Of a stretch of 64,000 bases of DNA, positions 49,401 through 59,940 are shown one piece after another (the stretch's first letter is position 1; each line of letters opens with the position of its first letter). The notes below the pieces were generated by a model. That model had not been told where the DNA came from, did not search any database, and saw nothing but the letters and a program-made list of their open reading frames with translations. Both the position numbers and the translations under genes were made by a program. Source of the stretch: Ashinkailepas kermadecensis (taxonomy: Eukaryota > Arthropoda > Thecostraca > Neolepadidae); assembly GCA_034440615.1 (NCBI GenBank), contig JAOTOM010005185.1:880001-944000 (forward strand). Reading direction: 5' to 3'.

Positions 49401-52013
49401 GGCTGATGTAGGTCTATCCACGGGCGTAAGCTTCTTGACTGGTGTGGATGTTTTCACCACTACGGGTTTTTTGGTCAGTTTGTATTGCTCGCGTGATGTT
49501 GGTTCGGCTGATGAGGGTATCTGGATTGGAATCGTCTCCTCGATCGATGTGGATTTTTCGATTAGGATGGATGTCTTGACGGGTGGTTGCTTTTGCACCG
49601 GTATTACTTCTGCAGCCATCGTGTGTGTCCCATCTTGAGTTGGTTTTTCGCTGGTAGGTTTCTCCTTGCGGGTGTTATCCCGCCGAACGGAGCCCGGTAT
49701 CACGACAGTGCTCTTGGCTTCCGCCAGCTGGTCGAGCCTCAGTCTCTTGCTGGACGGCTTGGCCAGTCGCAGGCCCAGCGCGCGGCAGAGCCGGCGTGCC
49801 GAGTCGGCCGTCAGAGACTGCAGCGGCACCAGGCACGGAGTCACGGCCGACTGGTCTGCCGGTTTGTTTGCCGGCTGCCGACCGGGCAACACACGCCTGC
49901 CACTGCGACACTGGATCCGCTCGCCGACGCTCCACTGGGGCGCCTCGTCCGCTACGGCTGCAGGCCTAACTGGACGGTCAGCTGCTGTCGCTGCGACCGC
50001 TCCAGCTGTCTTGACAAATGCTGATGCAGCCAACGTTGCTACCGATGTTGCTGTAACCGACCTATCCGCCACCGATGCTCCTTTGATCGGGTCGTCCACA
50101 GCAGCCGATGCTGTTGTGACAGGTCCATCCGCCATCGATGTTGCTGCTACATGTCCATCCATCACCGATGCTGTTATGACTGTTTCATCCGCCACCGATG
50201 CTGTTGTGATTGTTCCATCCGAAACCAATGTTGTTGCAACATATTCATCTCCTGGCGATGCTATTATGACTGCTTTATCAGTTACCGATGCTGTTGTGAT
50301 TGTCCTATCCGCCACCGATATTGTGGCAACAGATTCATCCACTGTCGATGCTGTCATGACTGCTTTATCTGTTACCGATGCTGTTGTGATTGTTTCATCC
50401 ATCACCGATGCTGCTGTGAATGGGTCGTCGGTCACCGCCTTCGTCACCAGTGGTGGCAGACAGGACCCTGCCACTCTACCGTCCGTCGATGCTGCCACCT
50501 CTACGTGCGCTGCCCCTGCCCCGTCCAGCTCAGTCAATCGGACAGAAAGAGCCGGCCAGGGCTTAGGAGGACCGGTGCTCGCGTTTGCTGATTGTCGAGA
50601 CTGTTGGTTGGATGGGGACGCCGTAAACGCACAAGTGTTCAACCGTGGGTGGCGATCGGTGCTGGGCGGGGTGACCGAACGGTAGGCTGAGCCGCACACA
50701 TTGGCAGCATCCAAGACTTCGGACTTCTCCTCCAAGCACACATCGTGGGTTGAGTCGTCATACGCCTCGGCGAGCAGCAGCAACGCCGGCGATCTGTTTA
50801 CCGGGATTCCCTGGATGAGCTCCGAAGCTGACTTTTCATCGGGTGTGACCGGGCTGACGGCTCTCACATCGTTTGCTGCCCCGCAAGTGGCCGAAGACCG
50901 GGCAAAGAGGTCGGTGGCCCTGTCCAGTTCGTCGGTTCGACGTGCAGAATCCATGGGAAAACTGCACAGGTTGAGAACCCGCTTAACGGCCGGACTGATG
51001 CCGCCTGCTGGCGGAGACGCCGTGGCGAGTTGTGGTGCCTCCTCGGCGCTGGTGGCCGGCTCCCACTGCTGAGTGGGCTCACCTGCACACGCCGCCTGGT
51101 CTGTGTCACCCCCAAGCCTCCACTGTTGTGGGCTTTTGCCGGTCGTGAGAGCGGCCTGCGGCTCTCCCGACGGCTTCTCGACGGCGAGGATCGGGGACGC
51201 CGAGGTGGATCGGTCGCTGAGAGGACTGGAGCAAGAGGCCAGGTGACGCAGGTAGGCTGCCTGCACCAGTGACGAGCCAGTGCTGCCGCGCTTCAGAGCC
51301 GCCCAGCTGGTGACGACGCCGCCGACAGTCGGCCGTTCCAATGGCAGCCGCGGCTCGGCCGGCGCCGGATTGACTGGCGGCGGATGCGGTTCTGTCGCCG
51401 GCAGGGACGGCTCTGACGGCGGCAGGAGAAGATCGGCCGACCGCAGGGGAGGATTGGCAGGCGGCGGGGGAGGATTGGCAGGCGGCGGGGGAGGATTGGC
51501 AGGCGGTGGGGGCGGCCCGGCAGGCAGCGGGATAGGAACGGCCGGCGGAAAGGGCGGCTCGGCTGGTGGCAGGGGCGGATCAGCAGGCAGCAGGGGAGGA
51601 ACGGCCGGCGGCAGGGGAGGATTGGCCGGCGGCAGAGGATCCGCAGGCGGCGGGGCCGGCTTGACAGGCAGCGGGGGAGGGACGATAGGCGGGAAGGATG
51701 GGTCGGCAGGCGGGAAGGATGGGTCGGCAGGCGGGAAGGATGGCTCGGCCGGCGGCAGGGGCGGCTCAGCTGGCGGCAGGGGCGGCCGCTCGTCGACGTC
51801 GCACGGCAGTCCACCAGCCGGCAGCACCAGTTCCGTCATCCGGTCGGCCAGGAATGCCACGAAGCAGGACCGCGGTGGCATTAGACACAGCGCCAGCTGC
51901 GCCTGTCGCATCGCGCCCAGCTCGTTCTGGTTCACGTCGGCGGTGGCCACTGTCTTGCACGCGCCGTCCCAATGATGGTCGTGGGTCGGCTGTCCGCTGT
52001 TTTTGGTCGCCAT
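46497..52013 (-). CDS. Large disordered protein with tandem SUMO-interaction-like motifs
   Basis: One uninterrupted frame of 1838 codons from an ATG at 52013 (context GCAATGG, preceded by GTG codons only) to TAG at 46497. Its family was not recognised. In order: a compact N-terminus (residues about 1-65, including LALCLMPPRSCFVAFLADRM); a Pro-rich tandem region (about 75-215, PPLPPAEP units); an Ala/Thr/Val repeat of about 20 residues (about 518-680, TASVTD units); a Ser/Lys/Arg-rich stretch (about 900-1160); and three to four 20-residue repeats (about 1525-1590) with DEIVVVDD or DDIVVVDD. A charged, helix-rich C-terminus (about 1605-1838) contains FVRQRWRNTDIPDP and ends DEEL. Hydrophobic V/I cores flanked by acid are the hallmark of SUMO-interacting motifs, and KRPR/KRTR clusters suggest a nuclear protein. 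The coding of both conserved-looking ends with a disordered middle suggests a scaffold; this is inference. Confidence 0.85.
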   Translation of the reverse strand: MATKNSGQPTHDHHWDGACKTVATADVNQNELGAMRQAQLALCLMPPRSCFVAFLADRMTELVLPAGGLPCDVDERPPLPPAEPPLPPAEPSFPPADPSFPPADPSFPPIVPPPLPVKPAPPPADPLPPANPPLPPAVPPLLPADPPLPPAEPPFPPAVPIPLPAGPPPPPANPPPPPANPPPPPANPPLRSADLLLPPSEPSLPATEPHPPPVNPAPAEPRLPLERPTVGGVVTSWAALKRGSTGSSLVQAAYLRHLASCSSPLSDRSTSASPILAVEKPSGEPQAALTTGKSPQQWRLGGDTDQAACAGEPTQQWEPATSAEEAPQLATASPPAGGISPAVKRVLNLCSFPMDSARRTDELDRATDLFARSSATCGAANDVRAVSPVTPDEKSASELIQGIPVNRSPALLLLAEAYDDSTHDVCLEEKSEVLDAANVCGSAYRSVTPPSTDRHPRLNTCAFTASPSNQQSRQSANASTGPPKPWPALSVRLTELDGAGAAHVEVAASTDGRVAGSCLPPLVTKAVTDDPFTAASVMDETITTASVTDKAVMTASTVDESVATISVADRTITTASVTDKAVIIASPGDEYVATTLVSDGTITTASVADETVITASVMDGHVAATSMADGPVTTASAAVDDPIKGASVADRSVTATSVATLAASAFVKTAGAVAATAADRPVRPAAVADEAPQWSVGERIQCRSGRRVLPGRQPANKPADQSAVTPCLVPLQSLTADSARRLCRALGLRLAKPSSKRLRLDQLAEAKSTVVIPGSVRRDNTRKEKPTSEKPTQDGTHTMAAEVIPVQKQPPVKTSILIEKSTSIEETIPIQIPSSAEPTSREQYKLTKKPVVVKTSTPVKKLTPVDRPTSALNTSSAQKAIPMKKPTPLGMLVASMESSALRDSNCSKLSLYKHGEKSTQESDKSSAPLKIMRKRIEAPSPDRSLSLRLKENTASSSYDAEKSGTFRSIVSMSSSCMRRKEAHEKKSHPSSYGSSRTFDARESERSSSLDHSLRRDTRDKINASSQSSRRRETKEKSSSSKSAKRIDDRSRSAQDLLRSIKVCFSGKKHQQREEEERRVVLAEYVSSQTKAVTTAKLRSARDVSELSDASGDNSGSLRGRASASDGDDARADMSGILKRLAARTLRGDFKIPKRRPYTSSVSSPLENFKITVETVGFASGESATNRDYNGRSLSAGTEAIHSGTNVRPPVTVSSEIVGSQINKNQLPTLASEALRLNDSRPLVPASEIVLNGEMYSVSSSQSTAASDVGLNASLSSALNSGADISGVYNSARLAPGSETATGLNPSPLSTLNSETCINGVNPSPPSPQKSDVAIEIISSVSSAVTSGNDISDAHPSPPSSLGPEAALKPILKAVSPPTSDFCPSEANPGYLSSPTSQELLLDGHSSIPPSTLSTGTTHNGVNHSTLSTVGSNLSHGRNPSPPSTAPSTERTNSHCASVVCEPSPRAQWTPASDWERPSGDGQCGPSKSINKSSLTPFTPVVPAQAAVGVSSRCEPPEASSRPASSRRSSEHNPDEIVVVDDGDESTARAEHDPDDIVVVDDENESTARAEHDPDEIVVVGDKDESTARAEPAPYEFAEFISDDPAENADNSSSEWEVLRRLTTDSERYRFVRQRWRNTDIPDPHRNLTSYGFRRRLVRQTLADLGLLRSSRGLKRTRSAESVGRPASKRPRLATACSFVLDWLLEQGRTVLTAGRLLPSLAQRHRQMEAERTRFSFQLSFNARLTPAQRTHELRHLEQSQLRELQNQFGPLTRRMSERLHSVKAETETFFRFYTNLKNANGAENASVLNDEQRQEVEDFETYINSMDAVYGPCMDEEL
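47243..47440 (-). repeat. 60 bp coding tandem repeat (SIM array)
   Basis: TTCGGCCCGCGCCGTAGACT recurs at 47243, 47303 and 47363, with a partial fourth unit. The units keep frame and each encodes one acid-flanked IVVVDD-type motif. Copies differ at a few codons, and one has VVVGDK in place of VVVDD. Confidence 0.9.
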
Positions 52014-52839
52014 TGCAGGCACCTGCCGACACACACCACTTTAACGAAATGAACAAGATCGCACTTGATGGTCATCACTGTTGCCAACCCTGAAGCTCAA
52101 AAATGTCATTAACAGAATATAAGTACCCCCATGGACAGAAAGATACTGTAAAAAGCATACAGCCTTATCAGTCACTTGGTCAGTTAGCTTGAGGGACAGC
52201 CATCTGAGGGCATATAGGGCAGCAGTGAAAAAGTTGCAGTGTTCACAGGTATGGGCATGTGACAGGCCAGCACTCTGATTGCCTTACATTTGTTACAGAT
52301 TGGTTTGATGGAATGATAACTCTCCATGGAGTTGACATGATTAGAAATAATACACATGCCCAACTACATGAGCTTGTCATTGAAATTTCCTCAATAGCAC
52401 AAAGTGTAGATGTACAAACTAGAGTACAAACTAAACACCTGCCATGAACTCCAATTATAATTTTTGTCTCAGAAGTGTGATGTGAGTTACACAGATCAAC
52501 ACCAATGTTGTTAGTCACATCATGTTAACCACATTCATAAACATTGCACTGGAAAAATAAATTGCACGAATTAAGAAAATAACTATAAAGTGCAGATTTA
52601 CCCACTTTATTGCATTGCCTGTTTTAATTTCTTTGGTCTCTCTGTCCCTTGTGTTTCTACAAGACTGTTTGGCAAATGCCATATTTTGTCTAAAGTAAAA
52701 ATTAACCAAATTGTTGGATCAGTAGGCACCAACTCTTAACAATCTGATTGATGGCCCATTTCTTTAGCAAAACCAACATTACTTAAAATGTTTAGGTAGG
52801 TAGGACCTACCATGTTCAGTATTATTGCACTAAAAGGTG
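52014..52839. other. AT-rich spacer
   Basis: Upstream of the large SIM-repeat gene. No exon was recognised. A short block at 52524-52553 (CCACATTCATAAACATTGCA) matches the end of the dispersed GGTAAATTT family. Confidence 0.45.
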
Positions 52840-53325
52840 GTAATAAGACAAGCATTTTTAACACACATTTGCCTTCATATGATAAAGCAAACAAATGGGT
52901 TAGGTTTGGTTAATTTAGTTTTTAAAGGTTTGAAGAAAAAAACATTTTAACAAAAATTTATTTCAAAAGTTTGAAACTGTTTTCTCCTCAAAAGCAGCTA
53001 TGTTATGTTAGGTTAGGATGGGTTAGGTTTTTTATTTTGAAAATTTTCAGCACTACATTGCTTCAAAATTTTCCAATTAAATTTTTTAAAAGGTTTTTTT
53101 TCAAAGGGATGTTAGGCTAGGTATGCTGCATCTTTTTCACCTTTATTTTATGCTATGTTAGATACCTAACTAAATGCCCCTTTTGGTGTGATTTTGCTTA
53201 CAACCTGAAAAGCAAGCATTTGCACAGAAAATGAGTGGTCCCATCATCTTAGTCACATTCATAAACATGGCATTGGAATCAAACATTCCAAGAATACATA
53301 AAACACCTTAAAGCACAAATTTACG
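52840..53325. repeat. Dispersed repeat copy (GGTAAATTT-end family)
   Basis: Contains the family blocks in order: AAGCAAACAAATGGGTTAGG, TTATGTTAGGTTAGGATGGG, CCTGAAAAGCAAGCATTTGC, AAAATGAGTGGTCCCATCAT, CACATTCATAAACATGGCAT, and the terminal AAAGCACAAATTTAC. It is the least degraded of the three long copies. Confidence 0.65.
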
Positions 53326-53665
53326 GTAATCTTCAAGTATTACCCCTCACGCTTGCTTTATATTAACAATGTATCCAAACCATCATCAGCTGACTGCCAG
53401 TCAGCTGTTGGTGACGTCACTAGAACATACAGAGGGGAGGGTGTGCAGATGCTATTTCACGATGGTGAAAACCTAACCTAACCTGACCCTTACAAATATT
53501 CCTGGTGATGCCCTTGGAACATTCAGTGCACCCAGCTGCGAGGTGTCGGTACATTTGAGTGACGTCACCAACAGCTGACTGGCAGTCAGCTGACGATGGC
53601 TTGGATACATTGTTGAGATAAAGGAAGTGTGAGGGGGTAATACTTGAAGAATACCAAATTTACTA
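53326..53665. repeat. Palindromic element with CRE-like boxes
   Basis: Inverted repeat of about 335 bp centred near 53490. The left arm TCTTCAAGTATTACCCCTCA and TCAGCTGACTGCCAGTCAGC face GCTGACTGGCAGTCAGCTGA and TGAGGGGGTAATACTTGAAG. Each arm has one GTGACGTCAC box. The centre has CCTAACCTAACCTG. It directly abuts the family copy at 52840-53325. Confidence 0.75.
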
Positions 53666-54479
53666 CCTTCTACAGATCCAGAATGTTTCCAAATGCACCA
53701 TGTCATGAACACCATCAACATTGGAGTTGGAATGCCCTCGATCTACACTGTGCTATACTTTGATTAAATTATGTACCTGAACAGAAGAAATCACATCAAG
53801 ACAGCTTGATATTTCTCATCATGAGCCCATCATCTTTAAAAATATATCCTACACTGCACTGGCACAGAAAGCAGCAAAGCACGCGCCAACAATACACCAC
53901 AAATTCCCAGTCAAATCGACTCGAAGGTCTTGATTCAAATCTTGCTCCAGGTACCCTGAATCCTAGGTAAATTTGTGCTTTAAGGCGTTTTGGGGGATTT
54001 GAACCGAATCCTTCGACCCAGGTCGTACAAGAAGGTACTGTCTGGTACTGTCCTACGTTTATTTTACATCTCATGACGTCACGTTTGATGTTAATGCAAA
54101 GGGGGACCCAGCCCCCTCCCTTAACACCCTAAAATGTACTAGATGAAAGGAGAAATTTTGAGATTTTCACCACACAAAACCCAAAATATTCGTCGAGCTT
54201 CGCGCGCCCGAAGCTTTCTCCCTTTCTTCTCATTTGTTTTGGTCCCCCATCCCCCATATTAAAATGGGGGCCATGTTCCGAAACTACTGAACCGAATTTC
54301 ATCAACCTTCACCAATCGATAAAAGGGTCACGACTTTTGAATATTACTCACCGATACTAAAGCTGTTAAATTACCCTTAAACTTGAGGGCCATTGAATCC
54401 ATTTTAAAATGCTGCGGTGCAGTCTAAAGACTACTAATTAACCATAAAATGAGAAGTATTAACTTTAATATGTACCTTG
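53666..54479. other. Non-coding spacer
   Basis: No gene was recognised. GGTAAATTTGTGCTTTAAGG at 53967 is the left terminus of the dispersed family, facing the right terminus at 53325. Confidence 0.4.
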
Positions 54480-55990
54480 ACCTTGGCCTAAGGTCGCAAA
54501 AAAGTACATTTTATTGAATAATTTGCATGTCTAAATTAGAACCAATATAAACTTCAAACGACAATATACTACTTTTAATATGACCTTCTAGTCTATCCTA
54601 AAAAGAAAAACCTTTTAACTTTTAAGCCATACCAAATACAAATAATTTCATAAACCTTCAATACGTACGAAAAGTAGAATATGTACCTACTAGTCAATAC
54701 CAAAAATCTTTGAAATTAATAACACCAAGTACTGAACATATAAACATCACTAATACGTGAAGGCCGAAACAAACGTTTGAATATGTCCTTGGCTAGTAAG
54801 GTCATAAGTATAAAACCCTTTAGGTTTTGCCATGTCGTAAACTCAACCGAACAAAACCGTCACCATTCACGACGTATCATATTTGATTTTCAATATGGTG
54901 ACCTTGTCTTGTAGGTCAAAGTGCATAAAACTCTTTTAGGGTTGTTCGAGTACGCAACCGAAATTCGTGAAACCTTCAACGACGCGACGTATTCGATAAC
55001 TTGACTTCAATGGTGACCTTGGCCTTTGAGGTCATCAATGCATAAAACTCCTTTTAAGGGTTGTTGGCCGCCAGCCCAAATACGCAACCAAAATTCATGA
55101 AACCTTCCATTACGCACGTAGTCATACTTGACTTTTCAATATGGTACCTTGGCCTTAGTCAGGATATAAAAGTGCATAAAACTCTTTAAGGGTTGTTGCA
55201 CCCATAAAGTACGCAACTAATTCATGAACCCTTCCAAGACGGTCATATATTGCTTTTCAATATGGTACCTTGGCCTTGTCAGGTCACCATAAAAGTTAAT
55301 ATATGAGTAGTAAGGTTTCATATTTCGTTGCGTCGATGCGGCTCAACAACCCTTAAAAGTTTATGCACTTTGATAACCTTGACCTAAGGTCAAATCACCA
55401 TATTGAAAATCCAATCGACCACGTCGTCTGTCTATTTTTGCGTATTTGCGCATGAAACAACTCAATTTTATGCTTAATAATGCCAGTCTTTAGTCAAATA
55501 CAAGTCACGTCGATTGGTAAGTTTCATGAATTTTGGTATGATCGCAAAAAAGTTTTATATATAACTTACCTTAGGCCAGCAAAGTAAATAAGAATTAGTA
55601 ATGTAATAACTAAAAAGTTTTATGTTATTTAAAAGGTACTATTAAAATCAAGTATATATATGGCAATTAAGGTCAAATCGGTTAACGATAAAACTAAAAG
55701 GAGTTTATGCACTATGACCTTCTTAAGGCCAGGCCACCATATTCAACGTTGAGTATATACCATTCAATAGTGAATGTTTCATAAATTCGGTGTACTTTCG
55801 TATATGCGTGAATCAAAAGGATTTTGTGTATTGTACCTTCTACGTAGTCCATATAAACTAGTATATCATAGTACATAGGTTCATGAAAAATGTAGCTTCG
55901 TATGCGTGTAAAGTCTTTAAAAATGTTTTGTGCTTTAGGACCTTGACCTGAAGCCAGGTCACCATATTAAAGTCCCAAGTATAACGACCA
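54480..55990. repeat. Degenerate AGGTCA-rich array that changes orientation
   Basis: Loose units of roughly 100-150 bp contain GACCTTGGCC-type and AGGTCA-type boxes, then AAGTGCATAAAACTC TTTAAGGGTTG, then a block like CGCAACCAAAATTCATGAAA CCTTC. Before about 55310 these lie in one orientation; after it the reverse complements appear (AACAACCCTTAAAAGTTTAT GCACT). This is a strongly decayed inverted array. Confidence 0.6.
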
Positions 55991-56269
55991 TGACATAATC
56001 AGAAATTCGTCCGTAATTAAGCAGCACGAAATAAAATATATTAAAATTCCGGTAGCGCCACTGCGGTGGCGCACTGGTACTAGTAGCATATGCCATGTAA
56101 AGGGCCTTGGGCAACATGTTCTGAACGCGCGTGGGGTCGATGAATGCGTGAGGAATTCAATGAAATAAACTTATATTTCCGAACAATTGTTTGCTGTATG
56201 AGGCATCCATGCCCTGTTTCATTTTCTCATTCCGTCTAGGATCATTTGCACATCAGGAGGCTTCCGGTG

Positions 56270-57832
56270 CGAGGGAAGGGTCTAAAAAACAGACACCATC
56301 TCACATACACCGACTGACATACACCATCTCGCAGACATGGATGATCTCGGCAACCGCTCGGTCGATTTTAATAAAACCTTCACCAAACGATCGCCCGTGT
56401 GCCAGAGGCGTGCGGTTTGGACTTTCGTGACCTTGGGTCAGGTCAAAGGTCACCAAATTGCAGAAAAACAAAAATATCGAACATTTAGAAATGGATGATC
56501 TTAGTGAAACCTTCACCAAACGATCGGCCGTGTGCCAGAGGCCTTCGGTTTGTACTTTCGTGACCTTGGGTTAGGTCAAAGGTCACCAAATCGCCGAAAA
56601 ACATGATTTTTGGCTCACAGACATGGATGATCTCGGCAACCGCTGGGTCCATCTTAGTGAAACATTCACCAAACGATCGGCCGTGTGCCAGAGGCGTGCG
56701 GTTTGCACTTTCGTGATCTTGGGTCAGGTCAAAGGTTACCAAATCGGGTAAAAACATGATTTTTGGCTCACAGACATGGATGAGCTCGGCAACCGCTGGG
56801 TCGATCTTAGTGAAACATTCACCAAACGATCGGCCGTGTGGCAGAAGCGTGTGGTTCGCACTTTTGTGACCTTGAGTCAGGTCAAAGGTCCTAAAATCGA
56901 CGGGTTCTTCGACGATCCGGTGACCTTTGACTTGACCCAAGGCGACGAAAGTGCAAACCGCACGCCTCTGGCACACGGCCGATCGTTTGGTGAAGGTTTC
57001 ACTAAGATCGATCCAGCGATTGCAGAGATCATCCATGTCTGTAAGTCCAATTCTTTGTTTTTTCGGCAATTTGATGACCTTTGACCTGACCCAAGGTCAC
57101 GAAAGTGCAAATCTCCCGCTTCTGGCACACGGCCGATCGTTTGGTGAAGGTTTCACTAAGATTATCCATGTCTGTGAGCCAAAAATCATGTTTTTCGGCC
57201 ATTTGGTCACCTTTGACCTGACTCAAGGTCACGAAAGTGCAAACCGCACGCTTCTGCCACACGGCCGATCGTTTGGTGAATGTTTCACTAAGATCGACCC
57301 AGCGGTTGCCGAGATCATCCATGTCTGTGAGCCAAAAATCATGTTCTTCCGCGATTTGGTGACCTTTGACCTGACCCAAGATCACGAAAGTGCAAACCGC
57401 ACGCCTCTGGCACACGGCCGATCGTTTGGTGAATGTTTCACTAAGATGGACACAGCGGTTGCCGAGATCATCCATGTCTGTGAGCCAAAAATCATGTTTT
57501 TCGGCGATTTGGTGACCTTTGACCTGACCCAAGGTCACGAAAGTACAAACCGAAGGCCTCTGGCACACGGCCGATCGTTTGGTGAAGGTTTCACTAAGAT
57601 CATCCATTTCTAAATGTTCGATATTTTTGTTTTCTGCAATTTGGTAACCTTTGACCTGACCCAAGGTCACGAAAGTCCAAACCGCACGCCTCTGGCACAC
57701 GGGCGATCGTTTGGTGAAGGTTTTATTAAGATCGACCAAGCGGTTGCCGAGATCATCCATGTCTGCGAGATGGTGTATGTCAGTCGGTGCATGTGAGATG
57801 GTGTCTGTTTTTTAGACCCTTCCTTTTTCCTC
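56270..57832. mobile_element. Fold-back element with tandem 153 bp units carrying DR1 sites
   Basis: The ends are inverted repeats: GAAGGGTCTAAAAAACAGAC and CACCATCTCACATACACCGA on the left, their reverse complements on the right (57760-57832). Each arm is made of tandem 153 bp units (full or shortened) with GATGATCTCGGCAACCGCTG, CACCAAACGATCGGCCGTGT and GGTCAGGTCAAAGGTCACC; orientation flips near 56915. Tandem arrays in inverted arms are the build of fold-back (FB/Galileo-like) transposons. Ten units hold AGGTCAAAGGTCA: perfect at 56440, 56573, 57075, 57360 and 57513, and with one mismatch in the other five. Since 153 is a multiple of three, 51-residue repeats are open on both strands; no protein is claimed. 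Confidence 0.85.
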
Positions 57833-58232
57833 TGCATCCTGTTGTCCTCATCCATACCAATACTGCACGTTTGGTTTTATTGCGGTGGATGACCAACTGT
57901 TGCCCGGGTGGGTCTTAAAACATGCCATCTAACATACAACGTTCTACATGGTCAATTTAAACCTATCCCTTTAGCCCTCAGACGCTCGAGCAACAGATTC
58001 GGAGGCCTGGTAAGCTCCCATGAAGCATAATGACTCTGATTAGTTCTGAGAATACTCACATTCGCTGCTGTGAACTCTACTGTATGCGCACAACAGCTGT
58101 CCACATGGGTTTACCACATGTTACCCACATCTGTTCTAGTAATGTATGCCACGAGGCATACATTTATTTATTATCAGTTTTGTTGTATGAATTACCAAAT
58201 TTATGCAATGTTTAAGATACCCATAATTTATG

Positions 58233-59172
58233 GTAAATTTTTCTTAAAAGGTGTTCTTGGAATTTGTGGATTTTTTTGCTGAATATTATGTTTATGAACG
58301 TGATTCGGAAGATGCGATCATTCGTTTTCTCTGTAAATGCTGACGTCTCGGTTAATCTTAGCGATAATATCTATAATGTTCCATATATGCCACACCGCTG
58401 CTCTTTGTTGCATAATTTATCCATCCCTCACCTGGCATTTCTCAGACGTGATTAAAGGGACATTCAACACTTCACTCAGTTGATTCAACACTTTCACGTC
58501 GAAAATGCTTAATTTCTGCTTCTTTGCCACATAGATGACACACCACCACTCTTCAACCACAATGCCAAAAAAACTAAACATACAGCACAGCTGAGAGAGC
58601 AGCCGGCTTCTGCTCGGTCTTGTCTTGCCTCACGACTTCCAACAAATAGTATGATAATTCATAATTAAATGGGAAAACCTAACCTAACCCAACCTAACCT
58701 AATGTAATACAATCTACTCTTATCTAAACTAATATAAACTCATGATTTAAAAACAAGCGTAATATTTATCGTGACGTCATCCGTACACACGGCCTCGAGC
58801 CGTGTTCTGCTTAGTTTTTTCGGTGTTCTGGTGGAGTAGTGTCTTTGTGTCATCTATGTGGCAAAGAGGTGGAAATTGAGCATTTTCTATGTGAAAAAGT
58901 GTTCAATCAACTGCATGAAGTGTTGAATGTCCCTTTAATCACGTCTGAGAAGTGCCAGGTGAGGGATGGATAAATTATGCAACAAATAACAGCAGTGTGG
59001 CATATATGGCGCATTATAGATATTATCGCTAAGATTAACCGAGACGTAAGCATTTACGGAGAAAACGAATGATCGCATCTTCCAAATCACGTTCATAAAC
59101 ATGATATTCCGTTTAAAAAATCCAAAAATTCCAAAAACACCATTTAAGAAAAAGATACTGAATTTACCCATG
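58233..59172. repeat. Fold-back element, GGTAAATTT-end family
   Basis: The left arm begins GGTAAATTTTTCTTAAAAGG and runs through ATGTTTATGAACGTGATTCG, TCGGTTAATCTTAGCGATAA and CACCTGGCATTTCTCAGACG. The right arm is its reverse complement back to 59172. Arms are about 300-330 bp; the centre (58680-58705) has CCTAACCTAACCCAACCTAA. Non-coding. Confidence 0.85.
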
Positions 59173-59509
59173 GTTGCTGAATGGACAACACCCCCTGTTG
59201 ACTTGGTACAAACATAAATCGTGAGTGCCTCTGGATAGGGAAGGTGGATGAGTGGAACTTGTCAGATCTATGGGAGATGTCTCCCATCTATCATTCCTTT
59301 GGCACATTAGTAATGGCCATGCATGCTATAGCACAATGGATATAACAATGTATATGCAATGTGACATTTTTAAATATAATTTTTGGAATTTTTGTTGCAT
59401 TGTTCTAAAAAAAACATGTTATTCCATTATACATGGTTATGGTATACATGCATTTCCAGGTGTTTAGTATTCTGACCAGTTCCGATAGTATTAGTGTACT
59501 TTAAGGTGT

Positions 59510-59940
59510 TCATGAGACAAGCTTTACACATGTTTTACCTCCATGAAGCAAACTAAGTGGTTATGTTTGGTTAAGTTATGCTACACTGGGCTTTTTTACC
59601 TGGACAATTTTGAACATTTGGGGAATTTTTTTAACAAAACATTTTGGATTTCTTTCCTTAAAAAAGTAGGTTGGGATAGACTGGGTTATGTTTGTTTTTA
59701 ATATGGAAAATATTGCAGGAATGTTGTAAATTTTTTAACTAGAAAAATAAAAGGGAGCTTAGGCAGAATGAGGTTTGATTATGTTCCAATTTTGTTAGGC
59801 TTTTCATAATTATTTTTCATCCCAGACACCCTAACTCCAAGGCCATTTGTTGGTGTTATTTTGCTTTCTGACTCAGAAATAAGCATTTGCAGAGGAAGTT
59901 ATTAGGCTCATCATCTTAATCACATTCATAGATGCTATTT
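59510..59940. repeat. Dispersed repeat copy (GGTAAATTT-end family), degraded
   Basis: Matches the copies at 8030 and 52840: CATGAAGCAAACTAAGTGGT, a GCATTTGCAGAGGAA block and ATCATCTTAATCACATTCAT. The right end is lost after about 59938. Confidence 0.55.

Noticed and set aside
49666..50685. Open frame of 339 codons on the plus strand
   Set aside because: It is the antisense of the Ala/Thr/Val repeat of the large minus-strand protein. The same applies to the plus-strand frame at 51280-51975, opposite its Pro-rich region.
46497..52013. Naming the large protein DAXX or FLASH (CASP8AP2) because of its SIMs
   Set aside because: SIMs alone are not diagnostic, and no defining helical bundle or SANT-like domain of those families was recognised.
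57029..57760. 51-residue repeat protein on the minus strand, with a mirror repeat on the plus strand (56951-57613)
   Set aside because: Both strands are open only because the unit is 153 bp. The frames start and stop inside the fold-back array, and neither has a recognised domain.
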